A stretch of 64,000 nt of DNA from Bacteriovoracaceae bacterium (GCA_023701435.1 JAMPXB010000004.1:124001-188000); one strand, 5' to 3'. Positions 40,982 to 51,129 are shown, counted from the stretch's first letter. A program made the numbers and translations. Notes: generated from the sequence alone by a model not told the origin.

Positions 40982-43414
40982 CTACTCAAACATAGAGGAA
41001 TCTTCCGGTTTATAGCGTGTCACTTGATTCGAAGTTCTTATTTCCTGAGCAAAGGGTACTGAAAAAGAAAATGAAGCCCCTTTACCAACCCTACTCTCCA
41101 CCCAAACTTTTCCATTGTGTGCCTCAATCAGACCTTTTACAATGGCCAGACCTAAACCACTGCCCATGTGTTTAGTTCTCTTTGCCTGCCAGAATTTCTC
41201 AAAAATATTGGGTAATTGATCAGCTTCAATTCCTGGACCATTGTCGGAGACCGTGACCAGGATTCCCTCTTCGCCTTTAGTTGCCCAAAGCATGACCTCT
41301 CCACCCTCTGGAGTAAACTTAATGGCGTTATCCAGGAGGTTGGTGAGTATCTGGGCCATGCGATAAGGATCAGCATCAATCTCAGGCAAATCAGGATACA
41401 GATTTATAGTCAGAGTTTGTTTTTTGTTCTCGGCCTGAAGCTTAAGCTGGTCAATCACCATGGCAATAACTTCTCCAAAGCTCACCGGCCGTTTCTCTAC
41501 GGATAAGGTTCCGCTTTTAAGTTTGGCAAAGTCGAGTAGATCATGAATCAAGACTTGCATTTGTTCGGCAGCCTTACCAATCTTCGTTCCGAATTCTTTT
41601 ATTTTATCTTTATCCGGATTTTCTGAGCGCTGGATCATTTGGGCCACTAAATGAATGAAGGAAAGAGGATTTTTAAGATCATGAGAGACAACTGCCAAAA
41701 CGTCTTCTCTCATTTTACTGGCCTCTTGTTCTTCCCGATAAAGTTTGGCATTACGAATACTAAGGGCCGAGAGCCTGGTGAACTCTTCGGCCATAGGCAC
41801 TTCGACTTCTCCGAAAGTACGGGTCTTTCCATCTGACAGGTAACTGATAATCCCTAAATTTTTACCATGGACCAGAAGAGGAATGGCAATTGCCGATTTA
41901 ATACTAAGGGCCTGAAGTTCAAGACTAGTGTGCTCTATAAAAAGCGTCTCATTTGTTTCAATAAATGGCCGGTTGGGATATCTGCTCATGATGATATCTG
42001 CAATCCACTCCTTCTTATCATCGGCAGCTGTCACATAGCGGGTGAACTTGCCATCTTCATCAAAGATTTCCAGTACGCAAATATCTGCCAACTCGCGGAC
42101 ACTTAGCTCGCCTACGCTTTTAAGCGTGTTTTCATAACCCAATGTTGAAGACAGAGTCGCTCCTGCTTCGGCCAAAAACTTGAGCAAGTTTTCAAAGTTC
42201 TTATTTCGCGTGATATCGCGAGTGATGGTCCCCATTCCCAGAAGTCTTCCGGTTTGAGGCTCGTGAATCATAAAGTGATCAGCCGAGACTGGAATTTTTT
42301 CTTCAGTCTTCCAATGACGTAAATAGGTTTCACCATGCCAGTAGTCTTTTTCAACTACGTTTTTAAATATGACATTCTCGGCAAACTCTCGCTCATTCGC
42401 TGGGAAGTAATCAGTAAATGTTGTTTCCTCCAGGGAAATACCTGAATCAAGTCCAATCATGCGTCGGCCAGCGGCATTGATATAGCTAGGTTTTCCATTC
42501 ACGTCTATGGTGGCAATAAAGTCGGAAGAGTTTCGAATCAGTGCCTCAAAGATCTGTCGTTCATCAAGTGAGTTCCTGAGATTTTCATTAGCAATTTCCG
42601 CTTCCATCAAGGCTTCCTGTCCTTTTATCTCTTCTTCTTTTGCCTGACTGGCAGCTCTCCAAGTCGCACGAAAGAGAAGACCTAAAAGAAGCACTGTAAA
42701 GAGCGCCACTTGAGTGTTGACCTCGTACCAGTTAAAAATCACCCCTATTTTCGTCAGAAGCCCGACAATCGGCGGAACAAGAATACCAGTCAACAGGATG
42801 TGCCTGGCCGTATACCCACTACTGGTTTCACTGGTGATCAAGGACATGATGCCTTCACTGGGTCTAGTGAAAAGAAGGGCCCCTCCCAAAAGGATAAAGG
42901 CCAAGGCGGCGTCGATGGCCATGACTGTGGGACGCTCTATGACAGGAAAGCCGAATGATAATTCAGTGCTAAAAATATAACCAGTGAGATTTAGAACGGC
43001 ATTGGCGAAAACCAGGACACAAAAAATTTGCCCAAAACGAACGGAAGGTTTCGCTAAATTATAAAGAGTAAGGGCCAATCCTAAAAACAAAAAATTCACC
43101 GCGCTTTGTGGGGCCACTAATCTAAATTGCCCGGAAAAACTGAGATTCAAACCAAGATAATGTTCAGCGAGGATAAGAAACCCCAATACAAAAACAGCAC
43201 TGCCGATAATGTTAATGAGAAGGGACTTACGCGGAAGATACAGAATGGCCCCTCCTGAGAGCAAGATTCCTAGGGCGGTAGTGGATTGCATTCTCGGAGC
43301 ACTTGCAAAAAAGAACCAAGTAACAAGATTGAAAACGGCTATCAAAATAGAAATAAGAGAAAGGACTTTAGTGGTGATAAGGCTTCGTTCGAGGAGATTA
43401 TTGTTGCCGGGCAT
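40982..43414 (-). CDS. large membrane sensor histidine kinase (MASE-like, PAS, GAF)
   Basis: About 810 residues. Eight to nine N-terminal membrane helices (to about residue 265) form a MASE-like sensor. A coiled linker (QAKEEEIKGQEALMEAEIAN) leads to a PAS domain (FEALIRNSSDFIATIDVNG). A GAF domain follows (LSVRELADICVLEIFDEDGK, SIKSAIAIPLLVHGKNLGII), then HisKA with its His in VVSHDLKNPLSFIH and HATPase_c (NLLDNAIKF, VSDNGPGIEAD, GSGLGLAIVKGL). There is no receiver. The start at 43414 follows AAGGA at six bases. It probably phosphorylates an unlinked receiver. The cupin gene at 40488-40940 lies 41 bases downstream on the same strand and could share its transcript. Confidence 0.92.
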   Translation of the reverse strand: MPGNNNLLERSLITTKVLSLISILIAVFNLVTWFFFASAPRMQSTTALGILLSGGAILYLPRKSLLINIIGSAVFVLGFLILAEHYLGLNLSFSGQFRLVAPQSAVNFLFLGLALTLYNLAKPSVRFGQIFCVLVFANAVLNLTGYIFSTELSFGFPVIERPTVMAIDAALAFILLGGALLFTRPSEGIMSLITSETSSGYTARHILLTGILVPPIVGLLTKIGVIFNWYEVNTQVALFTVLLLGLLFRATWRAASQAKEEEIKGQEALMEAEIANENLRNSLDERQIFEALIRNSSDFIATIDVNGKPSYINAAGRRMIGLDSGISLEETTFTDYFPANEREFAENVIFKNVVEKDYWHGETYLRHWKTEEKIPVSADHFMIHEPQTGRLLGMGTITRDITRNKNFENLLKFLAEAGATLSSTLGYENTLKSVGELSVRELADICVLEIFDEDGKFTRYVTAADDKKEWIADIIMSRYPNRPFIETNETLFIEHTSLELQALSIKSAIAIPLLVHGKNLGIISYLSDGKTRTFGEVEVPMAEEFTRLSALSIRNAKLYREEQEASKMREDVLAVVSHDLKNPLSFIHLVAQMIQRSENPDKDKIKEFGTKIGKAAEQMQVLIHDLLDFAKLKSGTLSVEKRPVSFGEVIAMVIDQLKLQAENKKQTLTINLYPDLPEIDADPYRMAQILTNLLDNAIKFTPEGGEVMLWATKGEEGILVTVSDNGPGIEADQLPNIFEKFWQAKRTKHMGSGLGLAIVKGLIEAHNGKVWVESRVGKGASFSFSVPFAQEIRTSNQVTRYKPEDSSMFE

Positions 43415-43506
43415 AGGTAATCCTTGCAGCAAAAATTATCAACCCAAGTGTGAAGGGATTCAAGTGAGAGCGCGGTAGCTTATGCAGGCCGCAAAGTCTA
43501 TTGATC

Positions 43507-43875
43507 TTATTTTTGACAATGACCTGGACGAACCATAAATTCACCTAAGGATTGGCCTTTATCATTTTCATAACGATAAACAATGTTGGCCTTATGACCC
43601 AAGAGGATTCCTCTTTCTGTCGCTTTTGAGCAAATGGTCTTTAAGATCTGTGCTTGCACGTGAGGCAGAGCGCCTTGGTATTCTTTTTTCGTCGCCTTCA
43701 GCATGAAGTGATAATAGAAGTTATTATTCTCCACAGTGGTAGACATTAGTTTGGTTGCATGATCGTAAATTTCGGGAAGGGTCTTATTGATTTTTGCCGA
43801 TAGTTCTTGAAGACTTTGTCCGCTGGTTTGAGCAAAAGTGTTAAGGGCCATTAGCAAAAAGATAATTTTCAACAT
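43507..43875 (-). CDS. small periplasmic protein, unknown
   Basis: A 122-residue product with a signal peptide (MLKIIFLLMALNTFA), then a domain with KINKTLPEIYDHATKLMSTTV, NNFYYHFMLKATKKEY, ILKTICSKATERGILLGHK and IVYRYENDKGQSLGEFMVRP. Two Cys (TICSK, PGHCQK) may pair. It resembles small secreted proteins of unknown function that recur in Gram-negative genomes. It lies 20 bases after metG on the same strand. Confidence 0.7.
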   Translation of the reverse strand: MLKIIFLLMALNTFAQTSGQSLQELSAKINKTLPEIYDHATKLMSTTVENNNFYYHFMLKATKKEYQGALPHVQAQILKTICSKATERGILLGHKANIVYRYENDKGQSLGEFMVRPGHCQK

Positions 43876-43895
43876 AATGACCCCATCTTTAACTT

Positions 43896-45830
43896 TTACT
43901 CCTGCGTTTCACTTCCTTCCACGGCAGGAAAATATTGTTGCTTCTGCCCGATCACATGACCGGCCGCAATCCCTGACCCCAACTCATCCAATGAGAAAAC
44001 ATTCTCCGGAAGATTAAGCGACTGACGGACTCTTTCCATAGTCTGAGGAGCAAATGGATGAAGCATGATCATCAGGTTCTTTAGTACATAGAAACTGCTA
44101 TAAAGCGCGTCCTGACGTCCCTGGAGATCAGCGCGGTCATCATGAGGCTTATACTGAACAAAGAAGCTGTTGATCAAACGAGCATAATTCTCGATCTGAC
44201 CAAGAAGGGTTAAATGCTCCCCTTTCTCCATATTCTTCAAATACATCTGCACGATCTTCATTGTTTCTTTTTCGGCCTTCTCCAGCAGTTTACCGTCTGG
44301 AACTTTGCCTTCAAATCTTGAATGGACTGCAGAGATCGGCTTCTCAATAGCAGCATTCATGGGACCGGCCAGGAATTTATTTCTTTCAATGAAAGTCTTA
44401 AAATCAAAATTCGATGGCTTCTCGGCAATTCCCAGAGTGGCCAGGAAGTATCTTACCTGATCCGGATCATAATTCATTTCTTCCGTGAGCTGATCGGCCG
44501 AGTAGAAGTTCCCGCGGGACTTACTCATCTTCTCCCCATCAACCATCAAATGGAAAACACTGAAAATATCAGTGAGCTGATAATCACCCGCTGCCGGGAG
44601 CTTATGAATATCTTTTTGGGAGCCTAACCACATCGCTCCTTGCATGAGCACATAGAAGTAAACATTGTCCTGACCGAGGAACTGATAGATTTTGGCTTCC
44701 GGATCTCTCCAGAATTTTTCATATTCAGAAACATCGCGGCCCTTCTTTTTTAGAGCTACTTTGGAAAACGAAATCGGTGCGATCAAGGAGTCAGGCCATA
44801 CATAAAGAGTCTTGCCTTCCATCTCTGGATCAAGATCTTTCGGCAGCGGAATTCCCCAAGTCACATCTCGAGTGATTGAACGATGGGCCCAGCCATCGAG
44901 CAAGGTGCATGGAATACCTTTCTCTTCGAGCATTTTTAGAGCTGTTGTGAAATCGGCCTTGTTCTCAAACTGAGCGACAACTTTCTTTCCTGGAGCATAA
45001 CGGCTCTTATGCTTAGGAAGAGTGGCACGAATCTCTTTGAAGATCGGCTCGTGAACGTTATCAAATTGAAACGCCGGCTGAACGGTTTCAAACACTTCGT
45101 TAAAAACACCCTTACGCCATTTATTCTGCTTGGTCTTGATCCACTCAGTGAGCTGATCAGAGACTTTCCACATATCAAGCCACCAGTGAACGGTGTCTTT
45201 TAAAACCGGAGTCGCATCAGACAGAGATGATTTTGGATTAATCAGTTCTGACGGATCATACTGAGTTCCACAGATTTCACACTCATCACTGTAGGCCGTT
45301 TCATTGGTACAAGTAGGGTTTGGACATTTTCCAGTCACGTTCCGATCTTGTAAAAAGCGGTTAAGCTTGGGATCAAACCACTGCTTGGTCGTTTTCTTCT
45401 CCAGCATGTTATTGTGATAGAGCTTGCGGATAAAGTCCTGGGCCAGTTCTGAGTGCATCGGAAAACAATCCGGTTGAGAAGTTCCGGAATAAACATCCAG
45501 AGAAATTCCGTAGCGATCCATCGTCTGCTTTTGCTTGGTATGAATGGAATCAATAAATTCTCTTACCGTCTGATTATTTTTAAGAGCGGCCACTTCTGAA
45601 GTTGAACCATGATCATCGGTCCCACAAACATAAAGAACATTTTCCTGACCGATCATCATGCGCATATAGCGGGCGAGGATATCGGCCGGAACATGAGCGC
45701 CGGCCAGGTGACCAAGGTGCAAAGGACCGTTGGCGTATGGCATACCGGCAGTGATCACCGCCGTCTTAGGGCGATTTAATCGTTCGAGGACATCTTTAAC
45801 ATTTTGAGGGGGTGTAAATGGTTTATTCAT
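43896..45830 (-). CDS. metG: methionyl-tRNA synthetase
   Basis: A 644-residue class I synthetase. The catalytic HIGH-type motif is ANGPLHLGHLAGAHVPAD, the zinc knuckles are CPNPTC and CEICG, and the KMSKS loop is DGEKMSKSRGNF. The anticodon-binding helices end near MLHPFAPQTMERVRQSLNLP. There is no C-terminal tRNA-binding (EMAP-like) dimerisation domain; the protein stops about 30 residues after the helical bundle. The frame is open to 45905, but MNKPFTPPQNVKD at 45830 is the sensible start. It is a core gene in ordinary surroundings. Confidence 0.96.
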   Translation of the reverse strand: MNKPFTPPQNVKDVLERLNRPKTAVITAGMPYANGPLHLGHLAGAHVPADILARYMRMMIGQENVLYVCGTDDHGSTSEVAALKNNQTVREFIDSIHTKQKQTMDRYGISLDVYSGTSQPDCFPMHSELAQDFIRKLYHNNMLEKKTTKQWFDPKLNRFLQDRNVTGKCPNPTCTNETAYSDECEICGTQYDPSELINPKSSLSDATPVLKDTVHWWLDMWKVSDQLTEWIKTKQNKWRKGVFNEVFETVQPAFQFDNVHEPIFKEIRATLPKHKSRYAPGKKVVAQFENKADFTTALKMLEEKGIPCTLLDGWAHRSITRDVTWGIPLPKDLDPEMEGKTLYVWPDSLIAPISFSKVALKKKGRDVSEYEKFWRDPEAKIYQFLGQDNVYFYVLMQGAMWLGSQKDIHKLPAAGDYQLTDIFSVFHLMVDGEKMSKSRGNFYSADQLTEEMNYDPDQVRYFLATLGIAEKPSNFDFKTFIERNKFLAGPMNAAIEKPISAVHSRFEGKVPDGKLLEKAEKETMKIVQMYLKNMEKGEHLTLLGQIENYARLINSFFVQYKPHDDRADLQGRQDALYSSFYVLKNLMIMLHPFAPQTMERVRQSLNLPENVFSLDELGSGIAAGHVIGQKQQYFPAVEGSETQE

Positions 45831-45967
45831 GAACTGTATTGTAATCAATTGGTCACTAAGAGACCAACATATTTCCTCCCTAATGCGGGGCAAGAATGGG
45901 CACACACCCAGTCTATAAAATGGGCCCCGCCTGAGCTACCGTCTTCCCCAATACCCAGGAGGTAATC

Positions 45968-46708
45968 ATGAACAAGAATGCTTTAATTGTTGTGACAAGT
46001 AATGACCAATTAGGAAATTCTGGAAAAAAAACCGGATGGTATCTCTCAGAAGTAAGTCATGTGTACTGGCCTTTAATTAACGCCGGTTTCTCAGTGGACT
46101 TCGCCAGCCCTAAGGGAGGAGCTGCTCCGCTGGAGAAAGACAGCTTCAAGCTTGATGATCCTGAGAACAAAAGTTTTATTGAGACACTAAACATTAAAGA
46201 CTCGCTACCCACCACGTCCATGAGAAGCATTGATTCCACTAAATACCAGGTCATCTACTTTGCTGGAGGCCACGGAACCATGTGGGATTTTCCGGATAAT
46301 GCAGAGATCGAACGGGTGACCTCATCAATCTATGAAAATGGCGGAATCGTCTCGGCCGTTTGCCACGGTCCATCGGCCCTCACTAGTGTAAAGCTCTCTG
46401 ACGGCAAATACCTGATCGAAGGAAAAGAGGTCAATTCCTTTACTGACAAGGAAGAGCGCGAAGTCGGTAAAGACAAGATCGTGCCTTTTCTGCTGGAGTC
46501 TCGCTTAAGAGAAAGAGGTGGAAAATTTCAGGGAGGAAACAACTGGTCCAATCAGGTAGTGATCTCGGAGCGACTTATTACGGGCCAAAATCCGCAGTCG
46601 GCTTCATCTTTGGGAAAGGCGATTGTTCAGACCTATGATCGGCTGGAGAAATCGGGCACGTTTCGAGAAGGAAGACAGGAAGGACGAGAGGCGCGGCCGT
46701 CGCTTTAA
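45968..46708 (+). CDS. DJ-1/PfpI-type (Hsp31-like) protein
   Basis: A 246-residue protein of the type 1 glutamine amidotransferase-like fold. Key blocks are ALIVVTSNDQLG, FSVDFASPKGGAAPLE, VIYFAGGHGTMWDFPDN and GIVSAVCHGPSAL, in which the Cys of the nucleophile elbow is followed by His, then VISERLITGQNPQSA. Members act as glutathione-independent glyoxalases, deglycases or chaperones in carbonyl stress. AGGAGG precedes the ATG. The C terminus adds a charged tail (TFREGRQEGREARPSL) not needed by the fold. Confidence 0.9.
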   Translation: MNKNALIVVTSNDQLGNSGKKTGWYLSEVSHVYWPLINAGFSVDFASPKGGAAPLEKDSFKLDDPENKSFIETLNIKDSLPTTSMRSIDSTKYQVIYFAGGHGTMWDFPDNAEIERVTSSIYENGGIVSAVCHGPSALTSVKLSDGKYLIEGKEVNSFTDKEEREVGKDKIVPFLLESRLRERGGKFQGGNNWSNQVVISERLITGQNPQSASSLGKAIVQTYDRLEKSGTFREGRQEGREARPSL

Positions 46709-46789
46709 GCCTATTGTTCCGCTGATTGAACAATGAATCCGAATAATACGGTCTAATAATCTCTCTCGAATAGCCTTAAAGTACTTATC

Positions 46790-47566
46790 ATGGGTACGTT
46801 AAAAAACAAGCTAATTGTCTTCCTATTTTTCACACTCATCTGCTTCTCCGCCAGAGCAGATGAGTTTCTCTTTGACAAGACCTACTCCCGGGACAACAGC
46901 TTCTGCAGCGTCAATAGCAGCAGGTTTGAAATTAAAATAAAAGGCCATTCCAGGTATACCCAAACGGGAGACGCTGAGTACGGTGAGAATATCTTCATAC
47001 TCTCCGGAGGTAATAAACTTTTAATACAGAAAAATATTGGCCGTTACCGCCTTATAAAAGGTGAGAATGCTTATTGCAGCAAGGCCTTAAGCATTACTTC
47101 AGGCCCTCATGAACTTGCCATTTTTTTAAAAAAAGATAATCGCCCTCTGGGAAATACTCTTTCCATCCTCTACTACAATTTCCAGACCCAGGATCATGAA
47201 ATTGTAGATACCAGTCACCTCCTGTCCGATGCCCTCATTCACCAAAACCGACTTCAATTTAAATTGAAGTCGGATTCCTGCCAGACCACCAGCGGGCCGG
47301 TGATGATTGGAGAAGATCAATACTTTTATACTCAAAAAGATTTTGAACCATGGGTTGTTTTTGATGGCAAGAAATTCAAAATGAATAAGCAGGCAACCTA
47401 TCAAAGTTATAAAGGAAGTCTCTTCTTTAAAAGTGAGAATGAATTTTTTAAGGCCCGAGGAAGAAGTAACTACATCTTTACCGCCATCAATCACCGATTA
47501 AATAAAGAATGCATTCGATTCACTCATGAGAGTGAGTGGATTTGCGCCAACCGGAACTCAAAATGA
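46790..47566 (+). CDS. secreted protein of unknown function
   Basis: A 258-residue product with a signal peptide (LIVFLFFTLICFSARA) and a beta-rich mature part containing six Cys (SFCSVN, AYCSKA, DSCQTT, KECIRF, EWICAN among others). No family recognised. The downstream YceI gene starts with ATGA overlapping its stop codon, so they form an operon, but the meaning of the pairing is unknown. There is little sign of a ribosome-binding site before the ATG. Confidence 0.7.
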   Translation: MGTLKNKLIVFLFFTLICFSARADEFLFDKTYSRDNSFCSVNSSRFEIKIKGHSRYTQTGDAEYGENIFILSGGNKLLIQKNIGRYRLIKGENAYCSKALSITSGPHELAIFLKKDNRPLGNTLSILYYNFQTQDHEIVDTSHLLSDALIHQNRLQFKLKSDSCQTTSGPVMIGEDQYFYTQKDFEPWVVFDGKKFKMNKQATYQSYKGSLFFKSENEFFKARGRSNYIFTAINHRLNKECIRFTHESEWICANRNSK

Positions 47567-48210
47567 TGAAAAATATACTAATCGCCTGGCTCATCCTTTT
47601 TACGGCAGCTTCTTACGCTGATCCCAAATATAAATCAGGACACTATAAAGTTGATTCTGATCATTCACGGATTGCTTTTTCAGTTCCTCACCTCATGATT
47701 TCCTCGGTGGAAGGAACCTTTACCATGGCCGATGGTAGTATTGATTTAAAACCGAACTTTACGGATTCAAAGGTGACTGTAAAAGTGGAGACGGATTCCA
47801 TCGAGACGGGTGTCGATAAACGTGATGAACATTTAAGAAGTTCATCTTTTTTTGATACCGGGAAGTTTCCTGTCATGACCTTTGTCAGCACCAAGATCGC
47901 AGGGGCCAGAGATCATTTCCAACTGACCGGGGAATTGACGATTAAAGGGATAACCCGAACTATTACTTTTGATACTCATTACATTGGAGTGATTGCTGTC
48001 GGCTATGGCGATGATAAGGCTGCTTTTATTGGGAAGGCGAAAATAAACCGTAAAGAATTTGATATCTCATGGAATAAGAACATTGAGGTCGGTCCTTTAA
48101 TTGGGGACGTCGTTTCCATTGATCTGAGAATTCTGGCAACTAAGCCCTCGGAACCGACAGCAAAGCTCTATAATGGTGTCATGGATGAGGTTAACGGAAT
48201 CAATCGTTAA
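47563..48210 (+). CDS. YceI-family periplasmic lipid-binding protein
   Basis: A 215-residue protein: signal peptide (MMKNILIAWLILFTAASYA), then a YceI lipocalin-like barrel (YKVDSDHSRIAFSVPHLMIS, EGTFTMADGSI, VDKRDEHLRSSSFFDTGKFP, GELTIKGITRTITFD, RKEFDISWNKN). YceI proteins bind polyprenyl or other lipids in the periplasm. The start at 47563 overlaps the previous stop (ATGA). The C-terminal tail of about 20 residues is longer than usual. Confidence 0.92.
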   Translation: MMKNILIAWLILFTAASYADPKYKSGHYKVDSDHSRIAFSVPHLMISSVEGTFTMADGSIDLKPNFTDSKVTVKVETDSIETGVDKRDEHLRSSSFFDTGKFPVMTFVSTKIAGARDHFQLTGELTIKGITRTITFDTHYIGVIAVGYGDDKAAFIGKAKINRKEFDISWNKNIEVGPLIGDVVSIDLRILATKPSEPTAKLYNGVMDEVNGINR

Positions 48211-48279
48211 CCTTGATGAAATAATTCAAAAGTGAAAATTGGAAAATAAAATAAACAACAAAATTCACGAGTTAATTCA

Positions 48280-48295
48280 CTTTCTGCGCAGAAAG
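48280..48295. repeat. 16-base perfect palindrome
   Basis: CTTTCTGCGCAGAAAG reads the same on both strands and lies in the AT-rich gap between the converging YceI and cysteine synthase genes. With no loop it makes a poor terminator; it could be a protein-binding site. Confidence 0.4.
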
Positions 48296-48304
48296 CAGGA
48301 CGCG

Positions 48305-49276
48305 TTATTTTAGCTTAATCATTAAATTCTTTGTTTTTAAAAATTCTGGATTATATAGCTTCGAAGCATTTCTTTCTCCTCCGTCACACCAAAAAGTTAC
48401 AATAGTTTTACCTCCGCCACTTTGCTTGGCGATCTGGAAAGCAGCTGCCACATTTAGTGCGGCCGAGGCTCCCAGGATAATGTTGTCGTGCTCTTTGACG
48501 TAATAGGCGATGTCGACGAGTTCCTGATCTTTCAGGGTAAAAGCATCATCAACCCTCGCCTCTTTGAAATTGGCCACCACGCGCATAATGCCCACACCCT
48601 CAGTAATGGAAGAACCGGAAGACTTGAACTCTCCATGCTTAAAATAGTGGGCCAGACCAGATCCTTCCGGATCGACCAAAATAACTTTCAGATCCGATTT
48701 TTTTTCTTTTAAAAATTTTGAAGTCCCGCCTATCGTTCCGCCAGAGCCGGCAGTAGAGACCAGATAGTCTACTTGCCCACCTGTCTGGGCCCAGATTTCC
48801 GGGCCAGTTGTTTCATAGTGAGCAAGCTGATTATTAAGATTTTCAAATTGGTTGACCCAGAAATACTTCTCTGGATCCTTTTCGGCCATGCGGCGAGCAG
48901 TGTGATAAAAATGATTTTCATCGGCAAATGGACATGGCGGAACAGTGATCAGGTCAGCCCCATAAAATTCAATGAGCCGTTCTTTTTCTTTTGCCTGATT
49001 ATTAGGCATGACTATTTGAACCTTAAAACCCAGGGCCCGGCCAACAATCGCCAGACCGATTCCTGTATTTCCGGCGGTGCCTTCAACAATGGTCATGCCT
49101 TCTTTGAGCTTACCCTCTGAAATTGCATTCAGGATCATGTGCCTGGCCGCTCGGTCTTTAACCGATCCACCCGGATTGAGATTTTCACACTTGAGGAGAA
49201 TTCTTGACCCACTCAATTTGGACAGAGAGGGTATTTCAATTAATGGTGTATTCCCAATGGCTTCTAAGATAGACAT
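48305..49276 (-). CDS. cysK: cysteine synthase family enzyme
   Basis: A 323-residue PLP enzyme of fold type II. The PLP Lys is in LNPGGSVKDRAARHMI, the phosphate and substrate loops are VEGTAGNTGIG and STAGSGGTIGG, and VDPEGSGLAHY and SSITEGVGI are typical of the CysK branch. It makes cysteine from O-acetylserine and sulfide. A related beta-replacement enzyme such as cystathionine beta-synthase is possible, since no CBS regulatory domain or CysE neighbour helps decide. It is divergent from the ABC exporter genes. Confidence 0.88.
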   Translation of the reverse strand: MSILEAIGNTPLIEIPSLSKLSGSRILLKCENLNPGGSVKDRAARHMILNAISEGKLKEGMTIVEGTAGNTGIGLAIVGRALGFKVQIVMPNNQAKEKERLIEFYGADLITVPPCPFADENHFYHTARRMAEKDPEKYFWVNQFENLNNQLAHYETTGPEIWAQTGGQVDYLVSTAGSGGTIGGTSKFLKEKKSDLKVILVDPEGSGLAHYFKHGEFKSSGSSITEGVGIMRVVANFKEARVDDAFTLKDQELVDIAYYVKEHDNIILGASAALNVAAAFQIAKQSGGGKTIVTFWCDGGERNASKLYNPEFLKTKNLMIKLK

Positions 49277-49365
49277 AGGCCAAACTCCTTAAGCAATTTA
49301 AGTACACCATATATTACTACAGTTTCTTCTTTGGCAGAACCGATCATTTGGCATATCTTTTAGCT

Positions 49366-51129
49366 GTGAAATCATTAGATAATTTTTCTTTTCTTCGCTT
49401 TACGTGGAGCTTAATTCGAAAGCGTCCCTGGCACTATGCCGGAGGCATTCTTTCGGTAATCGTTTTAGATGCAGTGGACATGCTGCCTTCACTGATTGTC
49501 AAAGAGATCACTGATCAAGTTCAACAATCTCCCGAAGAATTGGATATTTTAAAATACACGCTCACTTTAGTGGGGTGCTATTTCTTGATCGCTCTCCTGC
49601 GACTTTGTTGGCGCTTCTTACTGATGATTCCTTCACGCACCATGGAGTGCGAATTACGGCAAAAGGCTTTTGAAAAAATCCTTAACGCCGACTTTGCTCT
49701 GACTTCGCATCTTAAAACCGGTGATGTGGTGAGTATCCTCTCTCAGGACCTGAGCAATATCCGCATGTTTATGGGTCCCGGTATTCTGGTGCTCTTTGAT
49801 TCTCTTGCCTATTTAATATTTATTCCCTCCACTCTCTTCTACATTCTGGGCACTGACGCTCTATGGGTGCTCATGCCTTTTGTCATTCTCGCTCTGGCAG
49901 TGACAATCGTTCATCGTCCACTGGAGAAGGCCTACGGCGAGGTCTCTGATACATTGGGAGATCTCTCTCAGTATGTGTTGGAAGAATCTCAAGGAGCGCG
50001 TTTTTTTAGAGCGGAAGGATTGATTGAACTTCGCCGTCATAAGTATGATCTTTTACTTAAAGGATTGTTTGGTCGCCAGCTGGGAATTTCCAAATGGGAG
50101 TTGGGTCTCGATGGCACTCTTCAAACGGTCATTCAAACCAGTTACCTCACGGTCTTGGTACTCGCCTGGCAAGGTCAAGGAGTCATGGCCCAAGGCCTTG
50201 GTACATTAACGGTATCGCTGCAGCTCTTGGATAAATTACTCTGGCCTTTAATGAGCACCAATTATCTGATGAATCTTTATCAGCAGGCACGCAGTGGGGC
50301 CCGTCATTATCACAGTATTGATGAGCTGCCGATGAAAGAGCAGGGCCACCAGCATCTTCCCCATCCGTTACAAGAAATTTCCATTGTTAATCTCTCCACT
50401 AAAACGCCTGAAGGAAAAACACTCCTGGATGGCATCGATCTCCAACTCAAAGCGGGCGAGCACATCGCTCTAGTGGGAGGTGTAGGAAGTGGGAAGACTG
50501 TTTTACTGCAAACTCTGGCGGGATTGTGGGAGCCACGACATTTAAGCTATTCACATTTTACTTTTGATCACACTCCCTTTGAGGAACTTGATCGACGAAG
50601 CTTGTGGAAACAACTCTCCTACATTCCCCAGTCTCCGCAAATTTTTAGCCGCTCTTTGGGCATGAATATTTCTCCTCATCATCCGCTGGAGCCCCATGCT
50701 CTGTGGGCCGCTCTGGATAAGGCCGACCTTTCTCAAGATGTAACTCTTTTCCCGGAAGGACTGCGAACACTGGTCGGTGAAAAAGGCATGAATCTCTCCG
50801 GTGGACAAAAGCAACGCACGCTCATTGCCCGCTCTTTCCATTCTAATGCCAGACTTTATCTTTGGGATGATGCCATTAGCGCTCTGGATCCGGCGACGGA
50901 ACACCGGGTGATTGCCGCTCTAAGAAAACTTGATCCAGAGGCCATTTTGATTCTCGCCACTCACCGCTTAAGTTCACTCAAAAATTTTGACCGCATCCTG
51001 GTGCTGGAACAAGGACGCATCACCCGTATGGGCACCTTTGAAGACATTAAGCGCGACCACGCCCTCTTCGCCTCACTGCTGATTGATGAACAAGAGAGTC
51101 GGATTCAGGAGGGCCAATGGACCATCTAG
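49366..51129 (+). CDS. ABC exporter half-transporter, degenerate-site subunit
   Basis: About 587 residues: six membrane helices (to about 320), then an ABC domain with Walker A GGVGSGKTVLL, signature LSGGQKQRTLIARS and Walker B LYLWDDAISALD. The second acidic residue of Walker B is Asp instead of the catalytic Glu, while the signature is canonical. In heterodimeric exporters such as TM287/288 this marks the subunit that carries the non-hydrolysing site. Its partner is the next gene, overlapping by 13 bases. The start is unclear: GTG at 49366 (VKSLDNFSFLRF) or TTG at 49348; neither has a good ribosome-binding site. Substrate unknown. Confidence 0.88.
   Translation: MKSLDNFSFLRFTWSLIRKRPWHYAGGILSVIVLDAVDMLPSLIVKEITDQVQQSPEELDILKYTLTLVGCYFLIALLRLCWRFLLMIPSRTMECELRQKAFEKILNADFALTSHLKTGDVVSILSQDLSNIRMFMGPGILVLFDSLAYLIFIPSTLFYILGTDALWVLMPFVILALAVTIVHRPLEKAYGEVSDTLGDLSQYVLEESQGARFFRAEGLIELRRHKYDLLLKGLFGRQLGISKWELGLDGTLQTVIQTSYLTVLVLAWQGQGVMAQGLGTLTVSLQLLDKLLWPLMSTNYLMNLYQQARSGARHYHSIDELPMKEQGHQHLPHPLQEISIVNLSTKTPEGKTLLDGIDLQLKAGEHIALVGGVGSGKTVLLQTLAGLWEPRHLSYSHFTFDHTPFEELDRRSLWKQLSYIPQSPQIFSRSLGMNISPHHPLEPHALWAALDKADLSQDVTLFPEGLRTLVGEKGMNLSGGQKQRTLIARSFHSNARLYLWDDAISALDPATEHRVIAALRKLDPEAILILATHRLSSLKNFDRILVLEQGRITRMGTFEDIKRDHALFASLLIDEQESRIQEGQWTI

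Noticed and set aside
46713-46734. Seven-base inverted repeat ATTGTTC/GAACAAT
   Set aside because: Short, A/T-rich and without a T-run; could be chance in an intergenic region.
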